Assembly: GCA_963766445.1 (NCBI GenBank)
Contig: CAVXZW010000025.1
Span: 62,001 to 126,000, forward strand
Reading direction: 5' to 3'
Source: JAICYJ01 sp963766445
Lineage (GTDB): Bacteria; Actinomycetota; Thermoleophilia; Gaiellales; JAICJC01
DNA: 64,000 nt
Within the stretch, counting starts at the first letter, position 1. The number at the start of each line of letters is the position of its first letter. Below the pieces are notes generated by a model. The model was not told the origin of the DNA, searched no databases, and worked only from the letters and a program-made list of their open reading frames with translations. Below are positions 8,119 through 16,115 of the stretch, piece by piece. The position numbers and the translations under genes were made by a program.

Positions 8119-8738
8119 GCCGCCGCTCCTGGCGGGAGGCCGCGCTGCTGTGCGTGGACGTGGAACTGACCGGCCTCGACCCCAAGACGGACGAGGTGAT
8201 CGCGTACGGTGCGGTGCCGTTGGAGGATGGCCGCATCCGCGCAGGGGGAGCGATCCAGGGCCTGGTCAGACCGTCCGGACGCCGCACCGGCGCCGTCGAG
8301 ATCCACGGCATACTGCCCGGCGATCTGGATTCGGCGCCACCGCTCCCGGTGGCGCTGGCGCCGCTGGCCGAAGCAATGCGGGGTCGCACGCCGATCGCAC
8401 ACGCCGCCTGGGTGGAGCGCGCGTTCCTGGGCCCCGCCATGCGGCGGGCGGGCGGGCGGTTGCCGCGAGCCATCATCGACACGGCGATGCTGTGGCGGCT
8501 GCACGGCGTCGTTGCCGACGGCGCCGATCCCGGCTACAAGCCGCTTCAGACGCTGACGGACGAGCTGGGCCTGCCCAGCCACCACCCCCACCAGGCGATG
8601 GGCGACGCGCTCACGACCGCGCAGGTGTTCCTCGCCCTCGCGACCAAGCTGGAGCGCCTCGGTCACGGCACGCTCGCCGACCTCGTCCACGCCGATCGGC
8701 GGGTCGCCACCCACCACCACTTCCCCGGTCACGCCTAG
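8115..8738 (+). CDS. DnaQ-like 3'-5' exonuclease (DEDDh)
   Basis: A 207-residue exonuclease of the DnaQ/epsilon fold. The first motif is LCVDVELTGLDPKTDEVIAYG (D and E metal ligands), the middle motif is in AHAAWVERAFLG and the third is HHPHQAMGDALTT (H and D ligands). The start overlaps the preceding stop as ATGA, so it is translationally coupled to the CBS/DUF294 gene. That pairing is also found in other bacteria and suggests joint function, perhaps nucleotide or RNA turnover. The stop shares a CTAG with the convergent HD-domain gene. Confidence 0.87.
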   Translation: MSRRSWREAALLCVDVELTGLDPKTDEVIAYGAVPLEDGRIRAGGAIQGLVRPSGRRTGAVEIHGILPGDLDSAPPLPVALAPLAEAMRGRTPIAHAAWVERAFLGPAMRRAGGRLPRAIIDTAMLWRLHGVVADGADPGYKPLQTLTDELGLPSHHPHQAMGDALTTAQVFLALATKLERLGHGTLADLVHADRRVATHHHFPGHA

Positions 8739-9316
8739 CCGGGCTCGCTGATGGCCGCCCGCTCCGTGATCTCCGCCACCAGCCGCGCCAGCTCGTCCGA
8801 CAGCGGCCCCGGCAGCCGCCGCGAGAACAGCTCCGACAGGGTCCGGTAGTACCAGAGCTGCTGCTCGACCGTGCTGCCGAACTTGCTCCAGGTGGCGGCG
8901 CCGTACACATGCAGGTCGCTGAGCGTCGAGCGGGCGTTGTGCACCTTGTCTGCGCAGGCCACGCGCAGCACGGCCAGCGGCGCGGTCTGCATGCGATCGA
9001 TGTACGCCTGCTTGCGCCCCTGCCAGGGCGGTTTCGGGCGCTGGTCGGTGTCGCTGCAGGCATCGACGATGAACGCGACCTGATCGCCGAAGCGCTGGCG
9101 CAACTCCTCAAGGTTGGTGCGATCGCCGCGATCCTCGATCGCGTCGTGGAGCAGCGCCGCTATCGCCTCGTCTTCGCCGCCGCCGTTCTCCAGCACCAGC
9201 GCCGCCACCGACATCAGGTGGGCCAGGTACGGGATCGACTCGCTGCCCTTGCGGGACTGGCCGTCGTGCACCTGGGCGGCGTAGATCAGCGCCTGCTGGA
9301 AGCGGTCGGTCAGCAT
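8735..9316 (-). CDS. HD-domain hydrolase, small alarmone hydrolase-like
   Basis: A 193-residue HD-superfamily metal-dependent phosphohydrolase resembling the hydrolase domain of RelA/SpoT and stand-alone MESH1-type enzymes. Features are a KGSESIPYLAHLMSVAALV entry motif (His ligand), LLHDAIED (HDxxED catalytic core) near residue 60, and LRVACADKVHNARS with the downstream Asp ligand. It probably hydrolyses (p)ppGpp or a related nucleotide; there is no synthetase domain. The start at ATG 9316 (MLTDRFQQALIYA) is set by TACCAT exactly 6 nt upstream, so it is leaderless. A longer open frame upstream would run into the divergent gene. Confidence 0.85.
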   Translation of the reverse strand: MLTDRFQQALIYAAQVHDGQSRKGSESIPYLAHLMSVAALVLENGGGEDEAIAALLHDAIEDRGDRTNLEELRQRFGDQVAFIVDACSDTDQRPKPPWQGRKQAYIDRMQTAPLAVLRVACADKVHNARSTLSDLHVYGAATWSKFGSTVEQQLWYYRTLSELFSRRLPGPLSDELARLVAEITERAAISEPG

Positions 9317-9322
9317 CACCGC

Positions 9323-9328
9323 ATGGTA
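9323..9328 (-). promoter_or_regulatory. Leaderless -10 element (TACCAT)
   Basis: TACCAT on the minus strand, exactly 6 nt before the ATG at 9316. It fixes the start of the HD-domain gene. Confidence 0.5.
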
Positions 9329-9344
9329 ACTATCCTCCCCGGTC

Positions 9345-10712
9345 GTGCCCGAGGAGCCCTCCAACGACGAGCACGGCCACGGCCAGCATGAGGCGGAGCG
9401 GCTCTCTCCCATGCCGCCGTTGCCGCAGACGGCGACTGCGCCCGACGAGGCGCGCGGCGCGGTCCGCAAGCTCACCATCGACCTCGGCCCGCTCCGGCGC
9501 CACCGCGACTTCCGGCTGCTGACCGCGGGCCAGGCGATCACCTTCTTGGGATCGATGGTGACCTACGTGGCGCTGCCCTACCAGGCCTACCAGCTGTCCG
9601 GCTCCTCGCTGGTGGTGGGACTGCTGGGCCTGGCCGAGCTGTGCCCGCTGCTGGTGGCCGCCTTCGTGGGCGGGGCGCTGGCGGACGCCCGCGACCGGCG
9701 GCGGATGCTGCTCCTGACCGAGCTGTCGTTCGCCGCCGCCTCGATCGTGCTGCTCCTGAACGCGACCCTGGCCAGCCCGCAGCTGTGGCTGCTGTTCGTG
9801 GTGTCGGCGGTGATGGCCGCCCTGGACGGCCTGCAGCGCCCGTCGCTGGAGGCGCTCACGCCGCGCCTGGTCGAACGCGACGAGATCCCGGCCGCAGCCG
9901 CGATCGGCACGCTGCGCTTCACGATCGGCATGATCGCCGGGCCGGCGCTGGGCGGCATCCTGATCGCCGTCGTGGGGCTGCCCCTCACCTACGCCTTCGA
10001 CGTCGCCACCTTCGTCATCTCGCTGGGGCTGCTGCGGTTGATGCGGGCGGCGCCGCCGCCGGTGGAGGACGCCAAGGTGAGCCTGCACAGCATCATGGAG
10101 GGCCTGCGCTACGCGGCCGGCCGACCGGTGCTGCTGGGCACCTACGCGGTCGATATCGTGGCCATGTTCTTCGGCATGCCGAACGCGATCTTCCCGGCCT
10201 TCGCGCACGAGTTCGGCGGCGCCGGCGTGCTGGGGTTGATGTACGCCGCACCGGCGGTGGGGGCGTTCGCGGCCACCCTCACAAGCGGCTGGACGGGCGG
10301 GGTGCGCCGGCACGGGGTGGCCATCTGCTTCGCGGCGTCGGGATGGGGGATCGCGATCGTGGTGGTCGGCCTCGCACCGGGACTGGCCCTGGTGCTGATC
10401 GGTCTAGCGCTGGCAGGGGCGGCCGACACGCTCTCGGGCATCTTCCGCTCCACCGTCTGGAACCAGACCATCCCCGACGAGCTGCGCGGACGGCTGGCCG
10501 GCATCGAGCAGGTCAGCTACTCGACCGGGCCGCTGGCCGGCAACGTCGAGGCGGGCGCCGCGGCCTCGCTGATCGGCGTGCGCGCATCGATCGTGACCGG
10601 CGGCGTCTTGTGCGTCGTCGGCGTGGGCGTGGCCGCGGTGCTGCTGCCGGCCTTCTGGCGCTACGACGCCGAGGCGGAGCGGCCCGAGCCGGTCATGCCT
10701 GCGACGGGCTGA
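9345..10712 (+). CDS. MFS transporter, EntS/MFS_3-like exporter
   Basis: Up to 455 residues, about 12 membrane segments, of the enterobactin-exporter-like MFS_3 group. The core begins LRRHRDFRLLTAGQAITFLG near residue 50. GGALADARDRRRML is motif A, and GMIAGPALGGILIA and the IFRSTVWNQTIPDELRGRLA segment are family hallmarks. The cargo is unknown (siderophores, drugs and peptides are typical). The GTG at 9345 follows TATCCT at 8 nt. ATG 9411, preceded by GGAGCGG, is a plausible alternative start and would remove a hydrophilic 22-residue N-terminus. The 3' end overlaps the next convergent gene by 20 bases. Confidence 0.88.
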   Translation: MPEEPSNDEHGHGQHEAERLSPMPPLPQTATAPDEARGAVRKLTIDLGPLRRHRDFRLLTAGQAITFLGSMVTYVALPYQAYQLSGSSLVVGLLGLAELCPLLVAAFVGGALADARDRRRMLLLTELSFAAASIVLLLNATLASPQLWLLFVVSAVMAALDGLQRPSLEALTPRLVERDEIPAAAAIGTLRFTIGMIAGPALGGILIAVVGLPLTYAFDVATFVISLGLLRLMRAAPPPVEDAKVSLHSIMEGLRYAAGRPVLLGTYAVDIVAMFFGMPNAIFPAFAHEFGGAGVLGLMYAAPAVGAFAATLTSGWTGGVRRHGVAICFAASGWGIAIVVVGLAPGLALVLIGLALAGAADTLSGIFRSTVWNQTIPDELRGRLAGIEQVSYSTGPLAGNVEAGAAASLIGVRASIVTGGVLCVVGVGVAAVLLPAFWRYDAEAERPEPVMPATG

Positions 10713-11193
10713 GCCGCAACTCGATGCAGGCCTCCGGCGCGCCCTCGACCGGGTACCAGGCGCGTATCGCCGCCGTGCCCGGCAGCAGCGGCGGGTCGTG
10801 GTGGGCCTCGTCCGGCGCCAGCGGGTAGGCGCGCACGCGGCCGCCGGTCAGCGCGCCCAGCTCGAATGCGCCGCTGCGCCGGGCCTCGACCAGATAGAAC
10901 GCGGCCAGAGCCAGGCCCGGCAGGAACGGATTGCCCTCGCGGCGGCCGTAGCCCAGCCGTGCATGTGCGGCCTCGGCGGCGTCCGCGGCCAGCTCGGCCA
11001 CGGCCAGCGACGGCGGGCCGCTGCGGTGAGTCGGTTCGCCTTCGAGCGGGCGCAAGAACACCGCGGCTGCGGGCGCCCCGGCGGGCCTGAAGTGGCCCGG
11101 CATGACCAGGTCGGCGATGGCCGGGTGCAGCTCCACCATCAGGCTGACGGTCAGCTCCGCCAGCAGATCGGCGAGATCGTCGGCATCGCTCAT
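10693..11193 (-). CDS. Hypothetical protein next to nitrile hydratase
   Basis: A 166-residue soluble protein starting MSDADDLADLLAELTVSL (ATG 11191-11193); a longer frame upstream overlaps the nitrile hydratase promoter and lacks GC-bias support. It is alpha/beta in character, acidic at the N-terminus, with a GYGRREGNPFLPGLALAAFY segment and a C-terminal IRAWYPVEGAPEACIELRL strand. I do not recognise the family. It is divergent from the nitrile hydratase operon with only about 20 bases between the two starts, so shared regulation is possible. Confidence 0.6.
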   Translation of the reverse strand: MSDADDLADLLAELTVSLMVELHPAIADLVMPGHFRPAGAPAAAVFLRPLEGEPTHRSGPPSLAVAELAADAAEAAHARLGYGRREGNPFLPGLALAAFYLVEARRSGAFELGALTGGRVRAYPLAPDEAHHDPPLLPGTAAIRAWYPVEGAPEACIELRLSPSQA

Positions 11194-11199
11194 CCGATG

Positions 11200-11205
11200 T
11201 AGTCT
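11200..11205 (+). promoter_or_regulatory. Leaderless-type -10 element (TAGTCT) of the nitrile hydratase operon
   Basis: TAGTCT 7 nt upstream of the GTG at 11213. There is no ribosome binding site, so the operon mRNA probably begins at or next to the start codon. Confidence 0.5.
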
Positions 11206-11212
11206 GGCAGCC

Positions 11213-11873
11213 GTGGACGGCATCCATGACATGGGTGGCATGCAGGGGTTCGGCGCGGTCGTCGCCCGAGCCGGGCGAGCCCGCCTTCCACGAACCCTGG
11301 GAGGGCCGGGTGTTCGGCATGTCGCTGACGCTGTGGGCAACCGGCGGCCCGATCGGCGGCATGCGGCCGCAGGTGGAGCGGATCGAGACCGGGCGCTACC
11401 TGGCGTCGTCGTACTACGAGCGATGGGAGCAGGCGCTCGAGGTGATGCTGGCCGAACGCGGTGTCCTGGCTGCCGCCGACATGGATCGCAGGGTCGAGGC
11501 GCTGCGAGCCGGCGGGCAGGTGCCGGAACGGTCGGATCCGGCGATGGTGGAGGCGGTGCTGTCAGACATGCAGCCGCGGCCGCCCGCGCGGCCGGAGGGT
11601 GGCCATCGCTTCACGGCCGGACAACCGGTGCGCGTGCGCCGCATCTCGACGGCGGTGCACAACCGCTGTCCCCGCTACGTCCGCGGCGTCTCGGGCGTCG
11701 TCGAGCGGCTGCTTGCGCCGGACTGGCTACCGGAGAACGAGGACCTGGGCGAGCAGCGCCGCGCACCGTGCTACACGGTCGCCTTCGCGGCCGCCGACCT
11801 GTGGCCCGACGACGGAGCGGACCACACGGTGCTGGTCGACCTGTGGGAGACCTACCTGGAGGAGGCGGCATGA
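11213..11873 (+). CDS. nthB: Nitrile hydratase subunit beta
   Basis: The first subunit of nitrile hydratase, which hydrates nitriles to amides. The GTG start gives the diagnostic N-terminus VDGIHDMGGMQGFGAVV. One extra base near 11265 shifts the frame, after which the canonical EPAFHEPWEGRVFGMSLTL follows. The C-terminal SH3-like domain is intact (VRVRRISTAV, CPRYVRGVSGVVERLL, YTVAFAAADLW, VLVDLWETYL). It is about 219 residues once corrected, normal for the family. Gene order beta-alpha-accessory is that of cobalt-type enzymes. The stop overlaps the alpha start as ATGA. Confidence 0.88.
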
Positions 11874-12487
11874 GCGAGGGGCACCACCACGCACGCGAGA
11901 AGTCACCGTCGGAGCAGCGCGCCATGGCGCTCGAGGCGCTGCTGGTCGAGCGCGGGCTGATCTCGACGGACGCGGTGGACGCCGTCGTCGAGCAGTTCCA
12001 GAACGAGATCGGGCCGCGGCGCGGCGCGCGGATGGTGGCGCGAGCGTGGGTCGATCCTGCCTACCGCGAACGGTTGCTGGCCGACGGCACGGCGGCCGCC
12101 GCCGAGATGGGCTACGGCGGCGCCGAGGGCGAGCGTCTGGTCTGCGTCGAGAACACACCCGACACCCACAACGCGATCGTGTGCACGCTCTGCTCGTGCT
12201 ATCCCTGGCCGGTGCTGGGCGTGCCCCCGGTCTGGTACAAGAGCCCGCCCTATCGCGCCCGCATGGTGCGCGAGCCACGGGTGGTGCTGCGCGAGTTCGG
12301 GCTGGAACTGCCGGAGACGACCGCGATCAGGATCTGGGACTCGAGCGCCGAGGTGCGCTACATCGTGCTGCCGATGCGGCCCGACGGCACCGAGCACCTG
12401 GACGAGGATTGCCTGGCCGACCTGGTCACGCGCGACTGCATGGTCGGTGTGGCGGTGCCACAGCTGACCGAGGGCGTGGCGGCGTGA
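11870..12487 (+). CDS. nthA: Nitrile hydratase subunit alpha (cobalt type)
   Basis: A 205-residue catalytic subunit. The metal-binding claw VCTLCSCYPWPVLG lies near residues 104-117. The Thr in CTLCSC indicates a non-corrin cobalt centre, where iron enzymes have CSLCSC. The two later Cys of this motif are the ones normally oxidised. The conserved N-terminal helix (MALEALLVERGLISTDAVD) and IRIWDSSAEVRYIVLPMRP are also present. It is coupled to beta upstream (ATGA) and to the accessory gene downstream (GTGA overlap). No frameshift. Confidence 0.93.
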   Translation: MSEGHHHAREKSPSEQRAMALEALLVERGLISTDAVDAVVEQFQNEIGPRRGARMVARAWVDPAYRERLLADGTAAAAEMGYGGAEGERLVCVENTPDTHNAIVCTLCSCYPWPVLGVPPVWYKSPPYRARMVREPRVVLREFGLELPETTAIRIWDSSAEVRYIVLPMRPDGTEHLDEDCLADLVTRDCMVGVAVPQLTEGVAA

Positions 12488-12699
12488 TCACCGACCTGCC
12501 GGACGAGGCCTTCACCGAGCCCTGGCAGGCGCGACTGTTCGCGATGGCGCAGGTCGCCTGCCGCGGCATGGACCAGCCCTGGGACGCCTTCCGCGACCGG
12601 CTCAAGGCCGCGATCGCCGAGCAGCCCGACCGGCCCTACTACGACAGCTGGATGGTCGCGCTGGAGCAGCTGACGGGCTGCTCGACCAGAACCATCTAA
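12484..12699 (+). CDS. Nitrile hydratase accessory (metallochaperone-like) protein
   Basis: A 71-residue protein resembling the activator/chaperone of cobalt nitrile hydratases, a paralogue of the beta-subunit N-terminus: DEAFTEPWQARLFAMAQVAC, then DRPYYDSWMVALEQLTG. It likely delivers cobalt or swaps subunits during maturation of NthA. The GTG start overlaps the alpha stop, and its own stop overlaps the next start (TAATG). It is shorter than many homologues (about 100 residues or more), with the C-terminal metal-binding tail missing, but no frameshift is evident. Confidence 0.75.
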   Translation: MITDLPDEAFTEPWQARLFAMAQVACRGMDQPWDAFRDRLKAAIAEQPDRPYYDSWMVALEQLTGCSTRTI

Positions 12700-13664
12700 T
12701 GCCGGAACCGACGCTGACCGAGCTCGAGCCCGGGCTCGTGCAGATCACGATGCCGCTGCCGTGGGCGCTCGACCACGTCCACTGCTACGCGCTGGCGGGC
12801 CGCGATGGCTGGACGCTGGTCGACGCGGGGCTCGGCAGCGACGCCACGCTGCGGTGGTGGGCGCAGGCGCTCGCCCAGCTGGTGCCGGAGCCGGTGGCGC
12901 GCCTGGTGCTGACGCACTACCACCCCGACCACGTCGGGGCCAGCGCCGGCCTGGCGGAGCTGAGCGGCGCCCCGGAGGTGGTGCAGGGCCGGCTCGACCG
13001 GGCGATGGCGGTGGCCGCCTGGGAGCAGGGGTCAGATGACGAGTTCGAGGGCTACCTGCGCGACCACGGCATGCCGGCCGAGCTGGCGGCCGCCTCGACC
13101 CGGGCCGAGAGCCGCACCGGCGTGCGCCTTGCGACGCCCACGCGGCTGGTGGACGAGGGCGACCGGGTGGCGCTGGGCGACGAGACGTTCCGCGTGCTGC
13201 ACATGCCCGGCCATGCCGACGGGCACATCGCTCTGCTCGGCGAAACCAGCGGCCGCCTGCTGGGCGGTGACGTGCTGCTGGACGAGATCACCCCCAACGT
13301 AGGCCGCTGGCCGGACACCGCGCGCGACCCGCTGGGTCGCTACCTGGCGACGCTGCGGCGGCTGTCGGAGCTGGCGCCACGGCGCGTCTACCCCGGCCAC
13401 GGGCCCGTGATCGATGACGCGCCGTCGCGTGCCCGCGAGATCGCGGCACACCATGATGAGCGCCTCGATGCTGCGGCAGCCGCCCTCGACGAGGGCGCCG
13501 AGACCGCCTACGACGCGGCGCAGCTGATCTGGCGAGACGAGCCACTGGGGTTCCACGAGCAGCGGTTCGCGCTGGTCGAGGCGATCTCGCATCTGGAGCG
13601 GCTGGCCGAGACCGGGCGCGCACGGGAGCCAAGTCCGGGGCGCTGGCGCCCGGCTTCAGCCTAG
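12699..13664 (+). CDS. Metallo-beta-lactamase-fold hydrolase
   Basis: A 321-residue member of the MBL superfamily. HYHPDHVGASAGL (HxHxDH) lies near residue 72, the VLHMPGHADGHIALLG motif gives the third His, LLGGDVLL carries the bridging Asp, and VYPGHGPVI gives the last His. The C-terminal helical extension is like that of glyoxalase-II/LACTB2-type proteins, possibly a thioesterase or lactonase. It is the last gene of the nitrile hydratase operon (TAATG overlap), so it may act on a product or precursor of that pathway, but this is inference. It is convergent with the FAD oxidoreductase gene, with 3 bases between stops. Confidence 0.85.
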   Translation: MPEPTLTELEPGLVQITMPLPWALDHVHCYALAGRDGWTLVDAGLGSDATLRWWAQALAQLVPEPVARLVLTHYHPDHVGASAGLAELSGAPEVVQGRLDRAMAVAAWEQGSDDEFEGYLRDHGMPAELAAASTRAESRTGVRLATPTRLVDEGDRVALGDETFRVLHMPGHADGHIALLGETSGRLLGGDVLLDEITPNVGRWPDTARDPLGRYLATLRRLSELAPRRVYPGHGPVIDDAPSRAREIAAHHDERLDAAAAALDEGAETAYDAAQLIWRDEPLGFHEQRFALVEAISHLERLAETGRAREPSPGRWRPASA

Positions 13665-13667
13665 ACC

Positions 13668-15059
13668 TCAGGAGTCGAAGCCGAGGCCGACCCGGTCGAG
13701 GACGCGCAGGTAGAGCCCGCGCTTGCCGTCCCTGCGATCCGCCTGCGCCAGCGCGCGCGTGGTCAGCTTGATCCCGGCCCAGCGCAGCGGCTCGGGCGGG
13801 AACGGCAGCGGCTTGGTGCGCACCATCCGCAGCCGGGTCAGCTCGGTGTCGCGACCGTCCACGAGGTCGAGCGCGACGCGGGCTCCGAAGCGGCTGGCGC
13901 CAAGGCCCAGGCCGGTGTATCCGACGGCGTAGCTGACGCGGCCGCTGATCGCCCGGCCGAACATCACGCTGAAGCGGCTGCAGGTATCGATCACCCCGCC
14001 CCAGCGGTGTGTGAAGCGGACGCCCTCCAGCTGCGGAAAGGTCTCGAAGAAGTGGCGCGACAGCAGCGTGAAGGTGGCGGGCCGCTGTTCCAGCTCGGCT
14101 GCGACTGCGTTGCCATAGTAGTATACGGCATCATAGCCACCCCACAGGATGCGGTTGTCGTCGGTCAGCCGGTAGTAGTGAAACTGGTTGGCGGCGTCGA
14201 ACAGGCCCTGCCGGCCACTCCAGCCGAGCGCTGACATCCGCTCCGCCGACAGCGGCTCGGTCACCAGCACGTAGTCGTACACGGGAGCGATGTAGCGGCG
14301 GATGTCGCCGATCAACGGTGGGAAGCCGTTGGTGGCCAGTACGACACGCTCTGCCCGCAGCCGGCCATCCGGCGTCGACAGCATCACGCCGTCGGCCAGC
14401 TCGTGCAGCGCGGTGACCGGCGACAGCTCGTGCAGCCGCACGCCCAGCTCGATGCAGACGCGGCGAAGGCCCCACGCCAAGCGGGCCGGGTCGACCATGG
14501 CGGAGCCGCTCCGATCCCAGATGCCGCCCAGGTAGGTGGGCGAGTCGACCTGCGCGCGCACCGCTTCGCGGCCGAGCCAGTCGCAGTCGTAGCCGTGCTC
14601 CCGCATCACCTGCACGAACTCGCTCAGCTCCGCGACCTCGTGATGGCTGCGGGCGACCAGGATCGACCCCGTCCGCTCCCAGCCGCAGTCGATGCCGTGG
14701 CGCTCGATCGCCTGCTCGATGCCGTCCAGGTTCTCGCGCCCCAGCCGCTCCAGCTGGTCGATCTCATCGGGGAACCGGCTGAGGCCGTTGGGCAGGCCAT
14801 GGGTCAGGGACGCGTCGGCGAACCCGCCGTTTCGGCCGCTCGCGCCCGCGGCCACCGTCGCTCCCTCCAGCACCACGACGTCGCGGGCGGGATCGTCCTG
14901 CTTAGCCTGCAGCGCCGCCCACAGGCCCGTGAAGCCGCCGCCGACAACGGCCAGCGAGCAGCTGCCCTCGCCCGCGAACGGGTCGGCCGGGGCCGGTGCC
15001 AGCGGCGAGTCCAGCCAGTACGGCCGTGGCTGCGCCTCGACCCAGGCGGCGCCGCTCAC
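13668..15059 (-). CDS. FAD-dependent oxidoreductase, DAO / gamma-glutamylputrescine oxidase-like
   Basis: A 463-residue flavoprotein of the D-amino-acid-oxidase family. The Rossmann dinucleotide motif LAVVGGGFTGLWAALQA lies near residues 28-44, with the acidic end VVVLEGATVAAGASGRNGG. The GRNGGF segment is typical of PuuB/OrdL-like amine oxidases. The C-terminal FAD motif is YAVGYTGLGLGASRFGARVA. It presumably oxidises a secondary amine or glutamyl-polyamine. Start GTG 15059 overlaps the stop of the cupin gene upstream (GTGA), so the two form an operon; a cupin partner for such oxidases is common. Confidence 0.88.
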   Translation of the reverse strand: MSGAAWVEAQPRPYWLDSPLAPAPADPFAGEGSCSLAVVGGGFTGLWAALQAKQDDPARDVVVLEGATVAAGASGRNGGFADASLTHGLPNGLSRFPDEIDQLERLGRENLDGIEQAIERHGIDCGWERTGSILVARSHHEVAELSEFVQVMREHGYDCDWLGREAVRAQVDSPTYLGGIWDRSGSAMVDPARLAWGLRRVCIELGVRLHELSPVTALHELADGVMLSTPDGRLRAERVVLATNGFPPLIGDIRRYIAPVYDYVLVTEPLSAERMSALGWSGRQGLFDAANQFHYYRLTDDNRILWGGYDAVYYYGNAVAAELEQRPATFTLLSRHFFETFPQLEGVRFTHRWGGVIDTCSRFSVMFGRAISGRVSYAVGYTGLGLGASRFGARVALDLVDGRDTELTRLRMVRTKPLPFPPEPLRWAGIKLTTRALAQADRRDGKRGLYLRVLDRVGLGFDS

Positions 15060-15415
15060 GAGGCAGGCAGCAGGATCTGGTAGGCCTTGCGCAGGGTCTC
15101 GTGCACGGTCCACGTGGAGCGGGCGCCCTGCTCGAGTACCCCCATGTCGCCCGGGCCGACGTCGAACGTGTTGCCGCCGTCGATGGCGATTGTGGCGCGA
15201 CCGGCGATCACGACAAACATCTCGTGCGCCTCGGTGTCGACCACGACCCCGGGCGAGATCTGCCAGACGCCGCGGATGATGCGGCCGTCCTCGCTCTCCC
15301 AGACCACGCGGTTCCAGGCCTGCGGCGATCCCTCGACGATGCTCCCGTGATCGAGCGGGTCGAGATCGAGGTCGAGGTCGGCGATGTGGAGGGCGAAGCT
15401 GCCCGTGCTGAGCAT
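15056..15415 (-). CDS. Cupin domain protein
   Basis: A 119-residue single-domain cupin. Double-stranded beta-helix motifs are visible: GVWQISPGVVVDTEAHEMFVV (metal-binding Glu/His) and FDVGPGDMGVLEQG with a downstream TWTVHETLRKAY. It is the first gene of a two-gene operon with the FAD oxidoreductase. It may bind the same small-molecule substrate; its role is unknown. ATG 15415 follows TATCGT at exactly 6 nt, so it is leaderless. Confidence 0.85.
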   Translation of the reverse strand: MLSTGSFALHIADLDLDLDPLDHGSIVEGSPQAWNRVVWESEDGRIIRGVWQISPGVVVDTEAHEMFVVIAGRATIAIDGGNTFDVGPGDMGVLEQGARSTWTVHETLRKAYQILLPAS

Positions 15416-15421
15416 GCCGCC

Positions 15422-15427
15422 ACGATA
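15422..15427 (-). promoter_or_regulatory. Leaderless -10 element (TATCGT)
   Basis: TATCGT on the minus strand, 6 nt before the cupin ATG at 15415. It immediately follows the terminator hairpin of msrA. Confidence 0.55.
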
Positions 15428-15429
15428 CC

Positions 15430-15467
15430 GGCCGCGCGGGGGCGAGCATGTCGCCACCCGCGCGGCC
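15430..15467 (-). terminator. Strong terminator hairpin downstream of msrA
   Basis: GGCCGCGCGGG-GGCGA (15430-15445), loop GCATG, TCGCC-A-CCCGCGCGGCC (15451-15467). It is a 16-bp stem with one bulged base. It lies 8 bases past the msrA stop and just upstream of the cupin promoter, and so insulates the two transcripts. Confidence 0.75.
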
Positions 15468-15474
15468 CTTTCGT

Positions 15475-16023
15475 CTACGAGCGGCTGAACAGGCCGGACA
15501 GAAGACCGGAGCGCTGCTCGACCGGCTCGCTGCGAGCGGTCACGGGCGCGGGGGCCTGCAGCTTGCAGGCCACCTGGCCGTGCTTCTCGAAGTAGCGCTG
15601 GTGGTACTCCTCGGCGCGCCAGAACGCGGGCGCGTCGGTGATCTGGGTCGCGATCGGCTTGCCCAGGTGCGTCTGCATGGCGGCCAGCGACTCCTCGGCG
15701 ATGCGCCGCTGCTCGGGCGAGTGCACGAAGATCTCCGACCGGTACTGAGTGCCGACGTCCGGACCCTGGCGGTTCTTCTGGGTGGGATCGTGCTCGCCCC
15801 AGAACACGGCCAGCAGCTGCTCATAGCTGACCTGCTCGGGGTCGTACTCGACCTCGACGGCCTCGGCGTGGCCGGTGCGGCCGCTGCAAACGGTGCGGTA
15901 GTCCGGGTCGTCCACGGTTCCGCCGATGTATCCGACCTGGGTGGCGGTGACGCCGTCGATCTGCATGAACGCATGCTCGACGCCCCAGAAACAGCCGGCT
16001 GCGAAGGTGGCCTTCTCGGTCAT
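15475..16023 (-). CDS. msrA: Peptide-methionine (S)-S-oxide reductase MsrA
   Basis: A 182-residue enzyme reducing methionine-S-sulfoxide in proteins. The catalytic motif GCFWGVEH lies at residues 10-17. The signatures VGYIGG, YRTVCSGRTGHAEAVEVEYDP, GEHDPTQKNRQGPDVGTQYRS and AEEYHQRYFEKHG are all intact. It uses an ordinary Cys, unlike the neighbouring selenocysteine peroxiredoxin. The ribosome binding site AAAGGGAG lies 9-10 nt before the ATG, so this gene is not leaderless. It sits directly downstream of the peroxiredoxin on the same strand with a 92-base gap; the pairing makes sense as oxidative-damage defence and repair. Confidence 0.95.
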   Translation of the reverse strand: MTEKATFAAGCFWGVEHAFMQIDGVTATQVGYIGGTVDDPDYRTVCSGRTGHAEAVEVEYDPEQVSYEQLLAVFWGEHDPTQKNRQGPDVGTQYRSEIFVHSPEQRRIAEESLAAMQTHLGKPIATQITDAPAFWRAEEYHQRYFEKHGQVACKLQAPAPVTARSEPVEQRSGLLSGLFSRS

Positions 16024-16115
16024 GTGGTGATCAGCTCCCTTTACGTAGATGTCGGAATTATGGACCCGCGAGCAAGCGATTCGTTACCGGCGTGCCGATT
16101 CGGTTCCAATCCCGC

